A stretch of DNA of 64,000 bases. Origin: Rhodospirillaceae bacterium (GTDB lineage Bacteria; Pseudomonadota; Alphaproteobacteria; Thalassobaculales; Thalassobaculaceae). The DNA is taken from positions 43,758-107,757 of the forward strand of contig JAGYJX010000042.1 of assembly GCA_018401495.1 (NCBI GenBank). The letters are read 5' to 3'. The notes below the pieces were generated by a model. That model had not been told where the DNA came from and made no database searches. It was given only the letters and a program-made list of their open reading frames with translations. Positions 39,378-48,880 of this stretch are shown here, piece after piece (positions within the stretch are counted from its first letter, which is position 1; every line of letters begins with the position of its first letter). Made by a program: the position numbers and the translations under genes.

Positions 39378-40138
39378 GGCGTGGTCTCCGCATCCTCGTC
39401 ATCGGCCGCAGCGACGGCCCGTTCCAAACGCGCGCGATGGCGGGCCCAGAGATCGGGGCGCCGCTCCCGCGTGATCCGTTCCGCCTCCCGGCGCCGCCAT
39501 GCCTTGACGTTGGCGTGGTGACCGCTGGTCAGCACCTCGGGGACGGTCATGCCGTTCCAGATCCGAGGCTGTGTGAAGAGGGGATACTCGAGCAGCCCCT
39601 CCTCGAAACTCTCTTCCGCCAGCGTCTCCGCCGCGCCGAGCACCCCCGGCAGCAGGCGGACCACCGCGTCCATCATGGCGATCGCCGCCGGCTCCCCACC
39701 GGAGAGCACGAAATCCCCGAGGCTGACTTCCTCGAGGCCGCGGGCGACGATCACCCGCTCGTCCAGTCCCTCGTAGCGCCCGCACAGCAGGACCGCCCCA
39801 GGTCCCGCTGCCAGCGCCTTGGCCCGCGCCTGATCGAAGCGCCGGCCGCGGGGGCTCAGGTAGATCCGCGGTCCGGGTTGATCCTCGACCGAGGCGAGTG
39901 CCGCGTCGACGATGTCCGGCCGCATGACCATGCCGGCTCCCCCACCGAACGGGGTGTCGTCGACGGAGCGGTGCTTATCGCGCGCGAACTCCCGGATGTC
40001 CAGCGCTTTCAGTGTCCAGAGCCCGCCCGCCAGCGCCTTGCCGGCGAGCGATACCCCGAGCGGCCCCGGGAACATTTCCGGGAACAGCGTCAGCACCGTC
40101 GCCCGCCACGGCAGGCCAGTCGCGTCCGCTCCGGTCAT
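39374..40138 (-). CDS. trmD: tRNA (guanine-N1)-methyltransferase TrmD
   Basis: 254 residues. A SPOUT knot enzyme that makes m1G37 in tRNAs reading CNN codons and prevents frameshifting. Motifs: TLFPEMFPGPLGVSLAGKA, DDTPFGGGAGMVMRPD, the knot segment LLCGRYEGLDERV and SLGDFVLSGGEPAA. It is coupled to rplS by a 4-base overlap and follows rimM after 20 bases. Confidence 0.96.
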   Translation of the reverse strand: MTGADATGLPWRATVLTLFPEMFPGPLGVSLAGKALAGGLWTLKALDIREFARDKHRSVDDTPFGGGAGMVMRPDIVDAALASVEDQPGPRIYLSPRGRRFDQARAKALAAGPGAVLLCGRYEGLDERVIVARGLEEVSLGDFVLSGGEPAAIAMMDAVVRLLPGVLGAAETLAEESFEEGLLEYPLFTQPRIWNGMTVPEVLTSGHHANVKAWRRREAERITRERRPDLWARHRARLERAVAAADDEDAETTP

Positions 40139-40158
40139 CCGCGCTCACCCCGACACCG

Positions 40159-40662
40159 TCATTCCGTCAGCCCTTCCGGCGGGTCGACGACCAGCCGGCG
40201 GCCGGCGAGGTCGACCTCCGGCACCGTCGCCTCGGTGAACGGCAGCATGCGCGAGGCGCCGTCGACCGACACGTACTCGATCAGGTCGCCGGCGCCGAAA
40301 TCGTGCATCGCCGTCACCCGGCCGAGCGCCTCGCCCGACACCGTCACCACCGCCAGGCCGATCAGGTCGGCGTGGTAGTAGGCGCCGTCCTCGGGTTCCG
40401 GCAGCGCCGACCGCGGCACGTAGAAGCGGGTGCCGCGCAGCGCCTCGGCGGAATCGCGGTCGGCGACCCCCTCGACCTGGACGATCACCGTCTCCTTGTG
40501 CTGGCCGCTGACCGCCAGCTTGAACCGCCGGGCGCCCGACTCGTCCTCGACCGGACCGTACGCCGCCACGTCCTCCGGGTTCTCGGTGAAGGGTTTGACC
40601 TTCACCAGACCCCGGATGCCGTGGGCTCCGGTCACTGCCCCGAGGCAGACGCGATCGGCCAC
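40159..40662 (-). CDS. rimM: Ribosome maturation factor RimM
   Basis: 167 residues. It binds S19 and helps 30S head assembly. The N-terminal RimM domain has VCLGAVTGAHGIRGLVKVKPF and the PRC-barrel C-terminal domain has DLIGLAVVTVSGEALGRV, ending with VDPPEGLTE, the usual RimM end. Between rpsP and trmD, as in most bacteria. Confidence 0.95.
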   Translation of the reverse strand: MADRVCLGAVTGAHGIRGLVKVKPFTENPEDVAAYGPVEDESGARRFKLAVSGQHKETVIVQVEGVADRDSAEALRGTRFYVPRSALPEPEDGAYYHADLIGLAVVTVSGEALGRVTAMHDFGAGDLIEYVSVDGASRMLPFTEATVPEVDLAGRRLVVDPPEGLTE

Positions 40663-40688
40663 CGACGGCCTCCGTCACCCGCTCGGGT

Positions 40689-41078
40689 TCAGGCCTCGGC
40701 CGGCGCTTCGGCGGCCTTCGCGGCGGCTTCGGCGGCGCGCTGCGCCTTCTCGGCAGCCTCGGCCTCGCGCTCGGTGCGCTTCTTGCCCGGTGCCGACTTC
40801 TTCGGCTGCTCGCCGTACTTGAACGGCTCCATCAGGCCGGCCTGTCCGAGCAGCTTGTGCAGCCGGTCGGTCGGCTGGGCGCCGACGCCGAGCCAATGCT
40901 GGACGCGCTCGGCCTTCAGGATCAGGCGGTCGGCGTGCTCCTTCGGCAGCATCGGGTTGTAGGTGCCGACCTTCTCGACGAAGCGGCCGTCGCGCGGGCT
41001 GGTCGCCTCGGCAACGACGATCCGGTAGAACGGGCGCTTCTTGGCGCCGCCGCGAGCGAGGCGGATGCGGAGAGACAT
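40689..41078 (-). CDS. rpsP: 30S ribosomal protein S16 with C-terminal extension
   Basis: 129 residues. S16 proper covers about 1-85 (MSLRIRLARGGAKKRPFYRI, VEKVGTYNPMLPK, RVQHWLGVGAQPTDRLHKLL). A Lys/Ala/Glu-rich helical tail follows, common in alphaproteobacteria. It lies 50 bases after the corrected ffh stop. Confidence 0.96.
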   Translation of the reverse strand: MSLRIRLARGGAKKRPFYRIVVAEATSPRDGRFVEKVGTYNPMLPKEHADRLILKAERVQHWLGVGAQPTDRLHKLLGQAGLMEPFKYGEQPKKSAPGKKRTEREAEAAEKAQRAAEAAAKAAEAPAEA

Positions 41079-41147
41079 GGGGTGGTCCTTTCGTGATCGC
41101 GAAGTCTGGAGTTGATCGTTTTGGTTCGTTAATGACGTCCGGAGCGG

Positions 41148-42637
41148 CTACTTGCGCTTGCCGGGGAAACCGGGCGGCAGGCCGCCGAGCCCGGGCAGGC
41201 GCGGACCGCCGAGGCCCGGGAAGCCGCCGCCCCCGGCATCGGCGGCAGGCCGCCGCCGCGCCCGGCCTGGGGCGGCGCCGGCATCGCCGGGCCACCGCCA
41301 CCACCGCCGAACAGCCCGGCGAGCGCGCCCTTGCCGCCCATCTTGCCGACCTGCTTCATCATGCGGGACATGTCCTGGTGCTGCTTGAGCACCTTGTTGA
41401 CGTCCTGGACCTGGGTGCCCGAGCCGGCCGCCACGCGCCGGCGGCGCGAGGCGTTCATCAGCTTCGGGTTGCGGCGCTCGTCGCGGGTCATCGACGAGAT
41501 GATGGCCTCCTGGCGCTTCAGCACGCGGTCGTCGATGTTGGCCCCGGCCATCTGCTTCTGGAGCTTGCCGATCCCGGGCAGCATTCCCATGATCCCGCCG
41601 AGCCCGCCGAGCTTGCGCACCTGCCGCAGCTGCGCCGCCATGTCGTCGAGGGTGAAGGTGCCGCGCATCATGCGCTCGGCGGTCTTCTCGGCCTCCTCGG
41701 CGTCGATCGACTCGGCCGCCTTCTCGACCAGGCTGACGACGTCGCCCATGCCGAGGATGCGGCCGGCCAGCCGCTCAGGGTGGAAATCCTCGATGTCGTC
41801 GACCTTCTCGCCGACGCCGAGCATCTTGATCGGCATGCCGGTGACGCCGCGCATCGACAACGCGGCGCCGCCGCGGCTGTCGCCGTCGACCCGGGTCAGC
41901 ACGATGCCGGTGATCCCGACCCGCTCGTGGAAGTTGGTGGCGGTGGTGACCGCGTCCTGGCCGGTCAGCGCGTCGGCGACCAGCAGCACCTCGTGCGGGT
42001 TGACGGCGTCGCGGACCGCCCGCGCCTCGGACATCAGCCCCTCGTCGATCGAGGTGCGCCCGGCGGTGTCGAGCAGCACCACGTCGTAGCCCTGCAGGCG
42101 GGCGGCGGTCATGGCGCGCTTGGCGATCGCGGTCGGGGTCTCGCCCTGCACGATCGGCAGGGTGGCGACGCCGACCTGCTCGCCGAGGATCCGAAGCTGC
42201 TCGCGCGCCGCCGGTCGGGTGACGTCGAGCGACGCCATCAGGACCTTCTTGCGGTCGCGGTCCTTCAGGCGCTTGGCGATCTTGGCGGTGGTCGTGGTCT
42301 TGCCGCCGCCCTGCAAGCCGACCATCAGGATCGGCACCGGCGCCGGGGCGTTCAGGCTGATCGCCTGGCTGTCGGAGCCGAGCATGTCCACGAGCTCGTC
42401 GTGGACGATCTTGACGACCATCTGGCCGGGGGTGACCGACCGCAACACCTCGCGCCCGACCGCGCGCTCGCGCACCCGGTCGACGAACTGCTTGACCACC
42501 GGCAGCGCGACATCGGCCTCGAGCAGGGCGACGCGCACCTCGCGCATGGCGGTCGTGACGTCAGCCTCGCTCAGCGCCCCGCGCTTGCGCAGCTTGTCGA
42601 AGACCGATCCCAGTCGTTCGCTCAGTCCCTCAAACAC
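41148..42637 (-). CDS. ffh: Signal recognition particle protein Ffh (3'-end frameshift)
   Basis: About 496 residues. N and G domains: ALLEADVALPVVKQFVDRV, P-loop GLQGGGKTTTTAKIA (about 107-120), DTAGRTSIDEGLM, and TRVDGDSRGGAAL. The M domain carries the RNA-binding segment SMTRDERRNPKLMNASRRRR-like helix-turn-helix (positions near 41410-41500) and a Gly/Met/Pro-rich tail. One G is missing from a run near 41238; corrected, the tail reads GGGGFPGLGG...FPGKRK and stops at 41148. It inserts nascent membrane proteins co-translationally with FtsY, whose gene is 5 kb away. Confidence 0.96.
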
Positions 42638-42768
42638 ACCAGCGCTCCAAACGAAAACGCGCCCGTGCTCGAACCCTCGAGGACGGACGGAACCCGTTAA
42701 GGTCTCAGCTGCTCACGCTTCGCCGAGAAGGGGCTTATACGCACGCCACCCCGGAGGGTCAAGGAAAC

Positions 42769-42793
42769 CCCGACTCGCGGAGCTTCAGTCGGG
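42769..42793 (-). terminator. Hairpin after the TM2-domain gene
   Basis: CCCGACT (42769-42775) pairs with AGTCGGG (42787-42793), loop 11. It is just downstream of the TM2-domain gene stop on the minus strand and 130 bases before ffh. There is no T-tract. Confidence 0.35.
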
Positions 42794-42812
42794 CCGAATG
42801 CGGGTTATCGAC

Positions 42813-43142
42813 TCAGCGCGCCCCGCGCTCGATCTCGACGATGATCTGGTTGTTGCGCTCGCGCGCCATGCCCGGGATCAGGAACAGGTCGATGACCCAC
42901 CAGATCGCCGGGATCGCCAGGATGACGAAGCCGACATAGATCACCGACAGCAGCGACCCGACGGCCCAGCACGCCAGCAGGATCAGGCCGCTGACCACGT
43001 AGCCGAGGTAGAACCGGTGGACTCCCAGCCAGCCGAGGAAGAACCACAGCAGGTAGGCGACCAGCACCGACTTCTTGTTCGCCTCGAACCGCATCAGCCG
43101 ACCGGCCTCGTCCATCCCGCGTCCTCCGGCGTTGTCGCTCAT
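42813..43142 (-). CDS. TM2-domain membrane protein
   Basis: 109 residues. The TM2 hallmark is clear: two membrane segments with LLWFFLGWLGVHRFYLGYV (G-x-H-x-F-Y-x-G) and WVIDLFLIPGMARERN (D-L-F-x-I-P). Such small proteins of unknown function are common in bacteria. ATG 43142 gives the right spacing to the GGGAGG; an ATG one codon earlier is too close. Confidence 0.85.
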   Translation of the reverse strand: MSDNAGGRGMDEAGRLMRFEANKKSVLVAYLLWFFLGWLGVHRFYLGYVVSGLILLACWAVGSLLSVIYVGFVILAIPAIWWVIDLFLIPGMARERNNQIIVEIERGAR

Positions 43143-43229
43143 CATGCCTCCCGATTCAGGACCAGCCCTCGCCGGCGGCTTGCAGCCGGCCGCCGGCGAG
43201 GGAACCTCCGGACCCGAGGCGCGGATCCC

Positions 43230-44288
43230 TCAGCCGGTGAAATCGGCCTCGGTCAGGCCGACCTCGAGGCCGGCCCGCCGCATCTCGCCCCAGGTGTTGT
43301 CGTCGATCCAGATGCCGTTGGCCTTGCGGTCCGCCATCGCCTCGCGCTCGGGATCGCCGGGGAACCGGATCTTGTCGAAGCCGACCGCCGTCTTCGACGA
43401 GGACACGTGCTCGACCAGCTGGTCGATCTCGTCGCGGAACGGGATCTCGGCGCCGAAGCCGGCGGGGTCGATCACGATCATCAGCATGTTGTTGCAGATC
43501 GTGTCCTGGTCCATCAGCTCCTCGCGGGCGGTGCCGCCCCCGGTGATGCCGGCGGCCAGGATCTCGCAGATCATCGCCAGCCCGTAGCCCTTGTGCTGGC
43601 CGAAGCTCAGCATCGCCCCGTAGGGCTCCTCGAAGATCACCTTCGGGTCGTCGGTCGGCACCCCGTCCGGCCCGATCAGCGCGTCGGCCGGGGTCTTCTT
43701 GCCGGCGTAGTAGGCGACCCGGACCTTGCCCTGGGCGACCCGCGAGGTCGCCATGTCGAGCACGATCATCGGCGTCTTGTCGGTGGCCGGAATGGCGGTG
43801 CAGTACGGGTTGGTCGAGTACCGCGACTCGAACCCGCCCCACGGCGCCACGTAGGGCCGGTGGCCGGTGGTGTTGACGTAGTGGATCGAGATCAGCCCGG
43901 CGCGGGCGCACATCTCGCCCCAGGCGCCGATCCGGCCCATGTGGTGGGTGCGGCGCAGGCCGACGATCGCGGCGCCCTTCTCCTTGGCGCGGGCGATCGC
44001 CATCTCGGTCGCCTCGCGGCAGATGGTCTGGCCGTAGCCCATGTTGCCGTCGAGCAGCAGGTAGACGCCGTTGTCGCTGACCACCGTCGGCTTGACGCCG
44101 AGGTTCATGGTGCCGGCGCGGGCGTGCTTCATGTAGCGCGGCGCCAGGCCGACGCCGTGGCTGTCGTGGCCCATCAGATTGGCCTCGACCAGGTTGTTCG
44201 CGACCGCCTCGGCTTCGGCCTGGTCGCTGCCGGCGCCCTGGATCATGCGCGTGACCAGGGCGGTCAGGCGCTCGTGCCCGATGATCAT
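43230..44288 (-). CDS. Malate/L-lactate dehydrogenase-family (Ldh_2) oxidoreductase
   Basis: 352 residues of the NAD(P)-dependent family that includes sulfolactate, ureidoglycolate and 2,3-diketo-gulonate reductases. Motifs: ANLMGHDSHGVGLAPRYM with the conserved His, TTGHRPYVAPWGG, YSTNPYCTAIPA, and FGQHKGYGLAMICEIL. Cytoplasmic. The substrate cannot be told from sequence alone. It is divergent from dapF, with an 88-base gap. Confidence 0.9.
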   Translation of the reverse strand: MIIGHERLTALVTRMIQGAGSDQAEAEAVANNLVEANLMGHDSHGVGLAPRYMKHARAGTMNLGVKPTVVSDNGVYLLLDGNMGYGQTICREATEMAIARAKEKGAAIVGLRRTHHMGRIGAWGEMCARAGLISIHYVNTTGHRPYVAPWGGFESRYSTNPYCTAIPATDKTPMIVLDMATSRVAQGKVRVAYYAGKKTPADALIGPDGVPTDDPKVIFEEPYGAMLSFGQHKGYGLAMICEILAAGITGGGTAREELMDQDTICNNMLMIVIDPAGFGAEIPFRDEIDQLVEHVSSSKTAVGFDKIRFPGDPEREAMADRKANGIWIDDNTWGEMRRAGLEVGLTEADFTG

Positions 44289-44376
44289 CGGTTTGTCTCT
44301 CCCTAAGATGCCGCTGCTTCGGATGCTGAATCGGCGTGGTTGCGCGGGAGCCTACACCGTCTCTATATCTGCCGTC

Positions 44377-45213
44377 ATGACCGGTTTGGCGTTCACCAAG
44401 ATGCACGGCCTCGGCAACGACTTCGTCGTGGTCGACGCGCGCGCCCATCCGGGCGCGCTGACGGTGCAGCAGTACCGCGCCGTCGGCGACCGCCGCCGCG
44501 GCGTCGGCTACGACCAGTTCCTGACCATCCTGCCGCCGCGCGCCGGCGGCACCGCCTACATGGCGATCCACAACCCCGACGGCTCGGAGGCCCAGGCCTG
44601 CGGCAACGGGACGCGCTGCGTCGCCGCCATCCTGATGCGCGAGACCGGGCAGCGCGAGGTCGCCATCGAGACCGTCGCCGGCCGGCTGGTCTGCACCGAC
44701 GCCGGCGACGGCCGGGTCACCGTCGACATGGGGCCGGCCAACCTCGCCTGGGACGCCATCCCGCTGGCCGCCGAGGCCGACACCCTGGCGGTGGCGGTGC
44801 CCGGGGCCGAGGCGTTCGGAGCGGCCACCGCCGTCAACATGGGCAACCCGCACGCCGTGTTCGTCGTGCCGGACGCCGAGGCGATCGACCTTGCCGCCGT
44901 CGGGCCGGGCATCGAGCGCAGCCCGCTGTTCCCGGAGCGCGCCAACATCGAGTTCGTGAGCGTGCTGTCGCGCGACCGCCTGCGCATGCGGGTCTGGGAG
45001 CGCGCCGCCGGCATCACCCAGGCCTGCGGCTCGGGCGCCTGCGCCGCCCTGGTGGCGACCGCCCGGCGCGGCCTGACCGACCGGCGCGCCACCGTGGTGC
45101 TGGACGGCGGGCCGCTGGAGATCTGGTGGCGCCCGGACGGCCACGTCGAGATGACCGGTCCGGTGGCGACCAGCTTCGCCGGCACCCTCGACCCCGGCCT
45201 GCTGGCCGGATGA
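44377..45213 (+). CDS. dapF: Diaminopimelate epimerase DapF
   Basis: 278 residues. It converts LL- to meso-diaminopimelate for peptidoglycan and lysine. Both catalytic cysteine motifs are present: SEAQACGNGTRCVA and GITQACGSGACAAL, plus FTKMHGLGNDFVVVDAR at the N-terminus. ATG 44377 is chosen because the family begins here; upstream in-frame residues overlap the divergent Ldh gene. Confidence 0.96.
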   Translation: MTGLAFTKMHGLGNDFVVVDARAHPGALTVQQYRAVGDRRRGVGYDQFLTILPPRAGGTAYMAIHNPDGSEAQACGNGTRCVAAILMRETGQREVAIETVAGRLVCTDAGDGRVTVDMGPANLAWDAIPLAAEADTLAVAVPGAEAFGAATAVNMGNPHAVFVVPDAEAIDLAAVGPGIERSPLFPERANIEFVSVLSRDRLRMRVWERAAGITQACGSGACAALVATARRGLTDRRATVVLDGGPLEIWWRPDGHVEMTGPVATSFAGTLDPGLLAG

Positions 45214-45244
45214 CGCCGGGCGGCGGGCGATACGGGGCACGGCG

Positions 45245-45778
45245 ATGGCGCTGACGGTGATCGCGCGGCCACGGCTGAAGCCGGCCGATGCCGCCTGGAT
45301 CGCGGCGCTGCGCGGGCGCCACGGCGCCGGGCTGCCGGCGCCCGGGATCGGCGCCCACGTCACCCTGGCGTTCCCGACCGACGTCACCGACGCCACCACC
45401 GCGACCGGCCATCTCGCGGTGGTGGCCGGCGACACCGCGCCGTTCGCGCTGGCCTTCCGCTGCACGTTGGCGGTGCTCGACCCGGACAGTGGCGACACCT
45501 TCGTCTACCTGGTGCCGGACGAGGGCTTCTCGGGCCTGGTGCGGCTGCACGACCGGCTGTACTCGGGGCCGTTCGCCGACGCCCTGCGCCTCGACCTGCC
45601 CTACATCCCGCACGTCACCCTGGCCCGCATCGCCGAGGCCAAGCTGGCCCGGGCGCTGGCCGACGACCTGAACGGCCAGGAGCCGGAGATCCACGCCCGG
45701 CTGGAGACCCTGGAGCTGCTCCGCCTCGACGCCGACGGCAGCGCGCGGCGCCTCGCCGAGATCGCGCTCCGGGGCTGA
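45245..45778 (+). CDS. 2H phosphoesterase (2'-5' RNA ligase-like) protein
   Basis: 177 residues with the two HxTx motifs of the 2H superfamily: GAHVTLAFPTD and IPHVTLARIAE, at the expected spacing of about 85 residues. Members hydrolyse or form 2'-5' or cyclic phosphate bonds; the exact RNA or nucleotide substrate is unknown. It lies between dapF and mtaB, 31 and 40 bases away, likely one transcript. Confidence 0.88.
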   Translation: MALTVIARPRLKPADAAWIAALRGRHGAGLPAPGIGAHVTLAFPTDVTDATTATGHLAVVAGDTAPFALAFRCTLAVLDPDSGDTFVYLVPDEGFSGLVRLHDRLYSGPFADALRLDLPYIPHVTLARIAEAKLARALADDLNGQEPEIHARLETLELLRLDADGSARRLAEIALRG

Positions 45779-45818
45779 GAGGCTTGCATTCGCCGCACGC
45801 CGCGGGCATCTAGCGGCC

Positions 45819-47126
45819 ATGACCCACGACTCGCCCCAGCAGGCGCCCGGCGGCAACCGGGTCGAAACCTTCGGCTGTCGGCTGAACGCCTACGAGTCCG
45901 AGGTGATCCGCGGCCATCTGGAGGCCGCCGGCAAGGCCGGCACCATCGTCGTCAACACCTGCGCCGTAACCGCCGAGGCCGAGCGCCAGGCCCGCCAGGC
46001 GATCCGCCGGCTGGCCCGCGAGAACCCCGGCGCCGAGATTGTCGTCACCGGCTGCGCCGCGCAGATCGACCCGGAGCGTTTCGCGGCGATCGAGGGCGTG
46101 TCGCGGGTGGTCGGCAACGAGGAGAAGATGCGGGCCGACACCTGGAGCGCCGCCCGCCCCGAAGCCGGCGAGCCGACGGCGATCCACGTCACCGACATCA
46201 TGGCGGTGCGGGAGACCGCCGCCCACCTGGTGTCCGAGTTCGACGGAAGGGCCCGCGCCTTCGTGCAGGTCCAGCAGGGCTGCGACCACCGCTGCACCTT
46301 CTGCATCATCCCGTTCGGCCGCGGCAACAGCCGCTCGGTACCGATCGGGGCGATCGTCGAGCAGGTCCGGGCCCTGGTGGACGGCGGCTACCGCGAGGTG
46401 GTGCTGACCGGCGTCGACGTCACCTCGTTCGGCGGCGACCTGCCGGGCCGGCCGTCCCTCGGTCAGATGATGCGCCGGCTGCTGGCGCTGGTGCCGGAGC
46501 TGGAGCGCCTGCGGCTGTCCTCGGTCGACCCGGTCGAGATCGACGACGACCTGTTCCGGCTGATCGCCGACGAGCCGCGGCTGATGCCGCACCTGCACCT
46601 GTCGCTGCAGGCCGGCGACGACATGGTGCTGAAGCGCATGAAGCGCCGCCACCTGCGCGCCGACGTCCAGCGGCTGGTCGAGCGGGTGCGGGCGCTGCGC
46701 CCCGAGGTGGCGTTCGGCGCCGACGTGATCGCCGGCTTTCCGACCGAGAGCGACGCGATGTTCGAGAACACCGCCGCGTTGCTGACCGAGCTCGGCGTCC
46801 AGCACCTGCACGTGTTCCCGTACTCGCCGCGCCCCGGCACGCCGGCCGCCCGCATGCCGCAGGTGCCGGGCGACGTCCGCAAGGCGCGCGCCGCCCGCCT
46901 GCGCGCCATCGGCGCCGCCAACCTCGAGGCCTGGATCGCCGGCCGCGTCGGCGGCGAGGACCGGGTGCTGATCGAGGCCGACGGGATCGGCCGCGGCGAG
47001 AGCTTCGCCCCGGTGGCGCTGGAGGCCGGCGTCGCCGCCGCCGCCGGCAGCGTGGTGCCGGTCAGCCTGATCGCCGTCGAGGCCGGCCGGCTGGTCGGCC
47101 GGCCCCGGATGCGCGCCGCCGCATGA
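45819..47126 (+). CDS. mtaB: tRNA threonylcarbamoyladenosine methylthiotransferase MtaB
   Basis: 435 residues of the radical-SAM methylthiotransferase family that makes ms2t6A37 in ANN-decoding tRNAs. The N-terminal UPF0004 domain has three conserved Cys (FGCRLN, VNTCAVT, TGCAAQ). The radical-SAM loop is QGCDHRCTFCIIPFGRGNSRS in parts (CxxxCxxC, about residues 155-163), then LTGVDVTSFG and RLSSVDPVEIDDDL. The stop overlaps ftsY by four bases. Confidence 0.93.
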   Translation: MTHDSPQQAPGGNRVETFGCRLNAYESEVIRGHLEAAGKAGTIVVNTCAVTAEAERQARQAIRRLARENPGAEIVVTGCAAQIDPERFAAIEGVSRVVGNEEKMRADTWSAARPEAGEPTAIHVTDIMAVRETAAHLVSEFDGRARAFVQVQQGCDHRCTFCIIPFGRGNSRSVPIGAIVEQVRALVDGGYREVVLTGVDVTSFGGDLPGRPSLGQMMRRLLALVPELERLRLSSVDPVEIDDDLFRLIADEPRLMPHLHLSLQAGDDMVLKRMKRRHLRADVQRLVERVRALRPEVAFGADVIAGFPTESDAMFENTAALLTELGVQHLHVFPYSPRPGTPAARMPQVPGDVRKARAARLRAIGAANLEAWIAGRVGGEDRVLIEADGIGRGESFAPVALEAGVAAAAGSVVPVSLIAVEAGRLVGRPRMRAAA

Positions 47127-48074
47127 GCGCCGAGACGCCGCCCGTCGAACGCAAGGGCTGGTTCGCCCGCCTGCGCGACGGCCTCGCCAAGTCGTCGCGC
47201 CGGCTGGTCGACGGCATCTCCGGGCCTGTTCGTCAAGCGCCGGCTCGACGCCGCGACGCTGGAGGAGCTCGAGGACCTGCTGATCACCGCCGACCTCGGC
47301 GTCGAGACCGCCGCCCGCCTGACCGCCAACCTGGCGCGCGAGAAGTTCGACAAGGAGGTCACCGGCGACGAGGTGCGCGCCGCCTTCGCCGCCGACATCG
47401 CCGCCATCCTGGCGCCGGTGGCGGTGCCGCTGGAGCCCGGCGCCCTCGGCGGTCAAGCCGTTCGTGGTGCTGATGGTCGGGGTCAACGGCTCCGGCAAGA
47501 CCACCACCATCGGCAAGCTCGCCCGGCAGTGGACCGCCGCCGGCAAGTCGGTGGTGCTGGCGGCCGGCGACACCTTCCGGGCCGCCGCCATCGAGCAGCT
47601 GCGGATCTGGGGCGAGCGCACCGGCTGCCCGGTGATCGAGCGGCCGCACGGCTCGGAAGCGGCGGCGCTGGCCTACGACGCGCTGGTCGAGGCGCGGGCG
47701 CGCGGCGCCGACGTGCTGCTGATCGACACCGCCGGCCGGCTGCAGAACAAGGCGGCGCTGATGGAGGAACTGGCCAAGGTCATCCGGGTGCTCAAGAAGC
47801 AGGACCCCGAGGCGCCGCACGCCACCGTGCTGGTGCTCGACGGCACCGTCGGCCAGAACGCCCACCAGCAGGTCAAGGCGTTCCGGGAGATGGTGAACGT
47901 GACCGGCCTGATCGTCACCAAGCTCGACGGCTCGGCGCGCGGCGGCATCGTGGTGGCGCTGGCCCAGAGCCAGGGACTGCCGGTGCACGCCGTCGGCGTC
48001 GGCGAGGGCGTCGACGACCTGCGCCCGTTCGAGCCCGAGGCCTTCGCCCGCTCGCTGATGGGGATCGAGGGTAG
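47123..48074 (+). CDS. ftsY: Signal recognition particle receptor FtsY (three indels)
   Basis: About 316 residues after correction. ATG 47123 overlaps mtaB. N domain: SRRLVDGISG then LFVKRRLDAATLEELEDLLI after an extra G near 47222. G domain begins VKPFVVLMVGVNGSGKTTT after an indel near 47451, with DTFRAAAIEQL, DTAGRLQNKAALM and TKLDGSARGG. A missing G near 48071 hides the natural stop: RSLMGIEG then TAG at 48072-48074. There is no long acidic N-terminal A domain, as in other alphaproteobacterial FtsY. It pairs with Ffh. Confidence 0.95.
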
Positions 48075-48124
48075 GGCTCTACGGCGCCGTGGACCCCAGC
48101 CGCTGATCCGCCGGTCGGTTAATG

Positions 48125-48299
48125 GGTTCCGGCTCCGTCCCGCCTGCGGCGGCCCGGTCCGGAATGACGACGAAAGGTGGCGGCGGCCGCCGCGGCTCGC
48201 CCGCTCACCCCAAGATCGGGGGCGGCCGCCGCGGCTCGCCCGCTCACCCCGATTTCGTCATTCCGGACGGACGCGCGTCAGCGCGGTCGAGCCGGAACC
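48125..48299. repeat. Inverted-repeat element enclosing a 30-bp tandem repeat
   Basis: The 224-base gap 48075-48298 after ftsY holds no gene. Outer arms GGTTCCGGCT (48125-48134) and AGCCGGAACC (48290-48299), and inner arms GTCCGGAATGACGA (48157-48170) and TCGTCATTCCGGAC (48255-48268), are perfect inverted repeats. Between them a 30-base unit beginning GGCGGCCGCCGCGG occurs twice (48182-48211, 48221-48250). It resembles a dispersed palindromic intergenic element and reaches the stop of the next gene. Confidence 0.7.
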
Positions 48300-48859
48300 T
48301 ACGGAGCGACGGGCGCTGGCACTCCGGGCCCGCCGGCCAGGCCCACCCAGCGCAGGGCCTGCACCTCCATGCCGCTGATCGCGCCGGTGCCGCCGGTGTT
48401 GAGGGCTTCGAACACGGTCATGCCGACGATGTGGTCGGCCGGCCCGCCCTCGGGGCCGAGCGGCAGCACAACGCGGCGGCCGCGCAGCCGCGAGCCGATG
48501 CTGGTCGGGTGCTCGCTGTCGACGTAGTAGGCCGATGTGGTCTCGATCACCTGGCGCCAGCGTACCACCACCGCCCGGGCCGAATCCGGGGCCAGCAGGT
48601 CGCTGATCCGGCGCCCGGCGAGCGAACCGGCGTAGCGCAGGTTGATGGCCTCGCCGGCCAGCCGGTAGACGAAATCGGCGCCGCCGTCGAGCGCCCGGAC
48701 GACGTAGATCCGCGACAGCGCCCACGGGATATCGACGGCGTCGATGTCGGCGAAAGCCGGCATCGTGCGGCCCGCCGCCTTGGCGATCCAGTACCCGACG
48801 AACCGCCTCAGATCCTCCGGCGCGTCGGCGGGCAGCAGGTCCTCGGGGGAGCGGAGCAT
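48299..48859 (-). CDS. PAS-like domain protein (PAS_5 type)
   Basis: 186 residues with a compact PAS-like fold as in the alphaproteobacterial PAS_5 group: YWIAKAAGRTMPAFADIDAVDIP, RIYVVRALDGGADFVYRLAG, GRRISDLLAPDSA, and VVLPLGPEGGPADHIVGM. No output domain, membrane segment or signal peptide. The function is unknown; members are thought to be small sensors. Its stop lies at the edge of the inverted-repeat element. Confidence 0.75.
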   Translation of the reverse strand: MLRSPEDLLPADAPEDLRRFVGYWIAKAAGRTMPAFADIDAVDIPWALSRIYVVRALDGGADFVYRLAGEAINLRYAGSLAGRRISDLLAPDSARAVVVRWRQVIETTSAYYVDSEHPTSIGSRLRGRRVVLPLGPEGGPADHIVGMTVFEALNTGGTGAISGMEVQALRWVGLAGGPGVPAPVAP

Positions 48860-48880
48860 CGGCGGGGCCTGACCGGTGGT

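Noticed and set aside
45810..47621. A 603-residue minus-strand frame opposite mtaB and ftsY
   Set aside because: Mirror of two conserved genes; composition is that of a GC-rich antisense frame.
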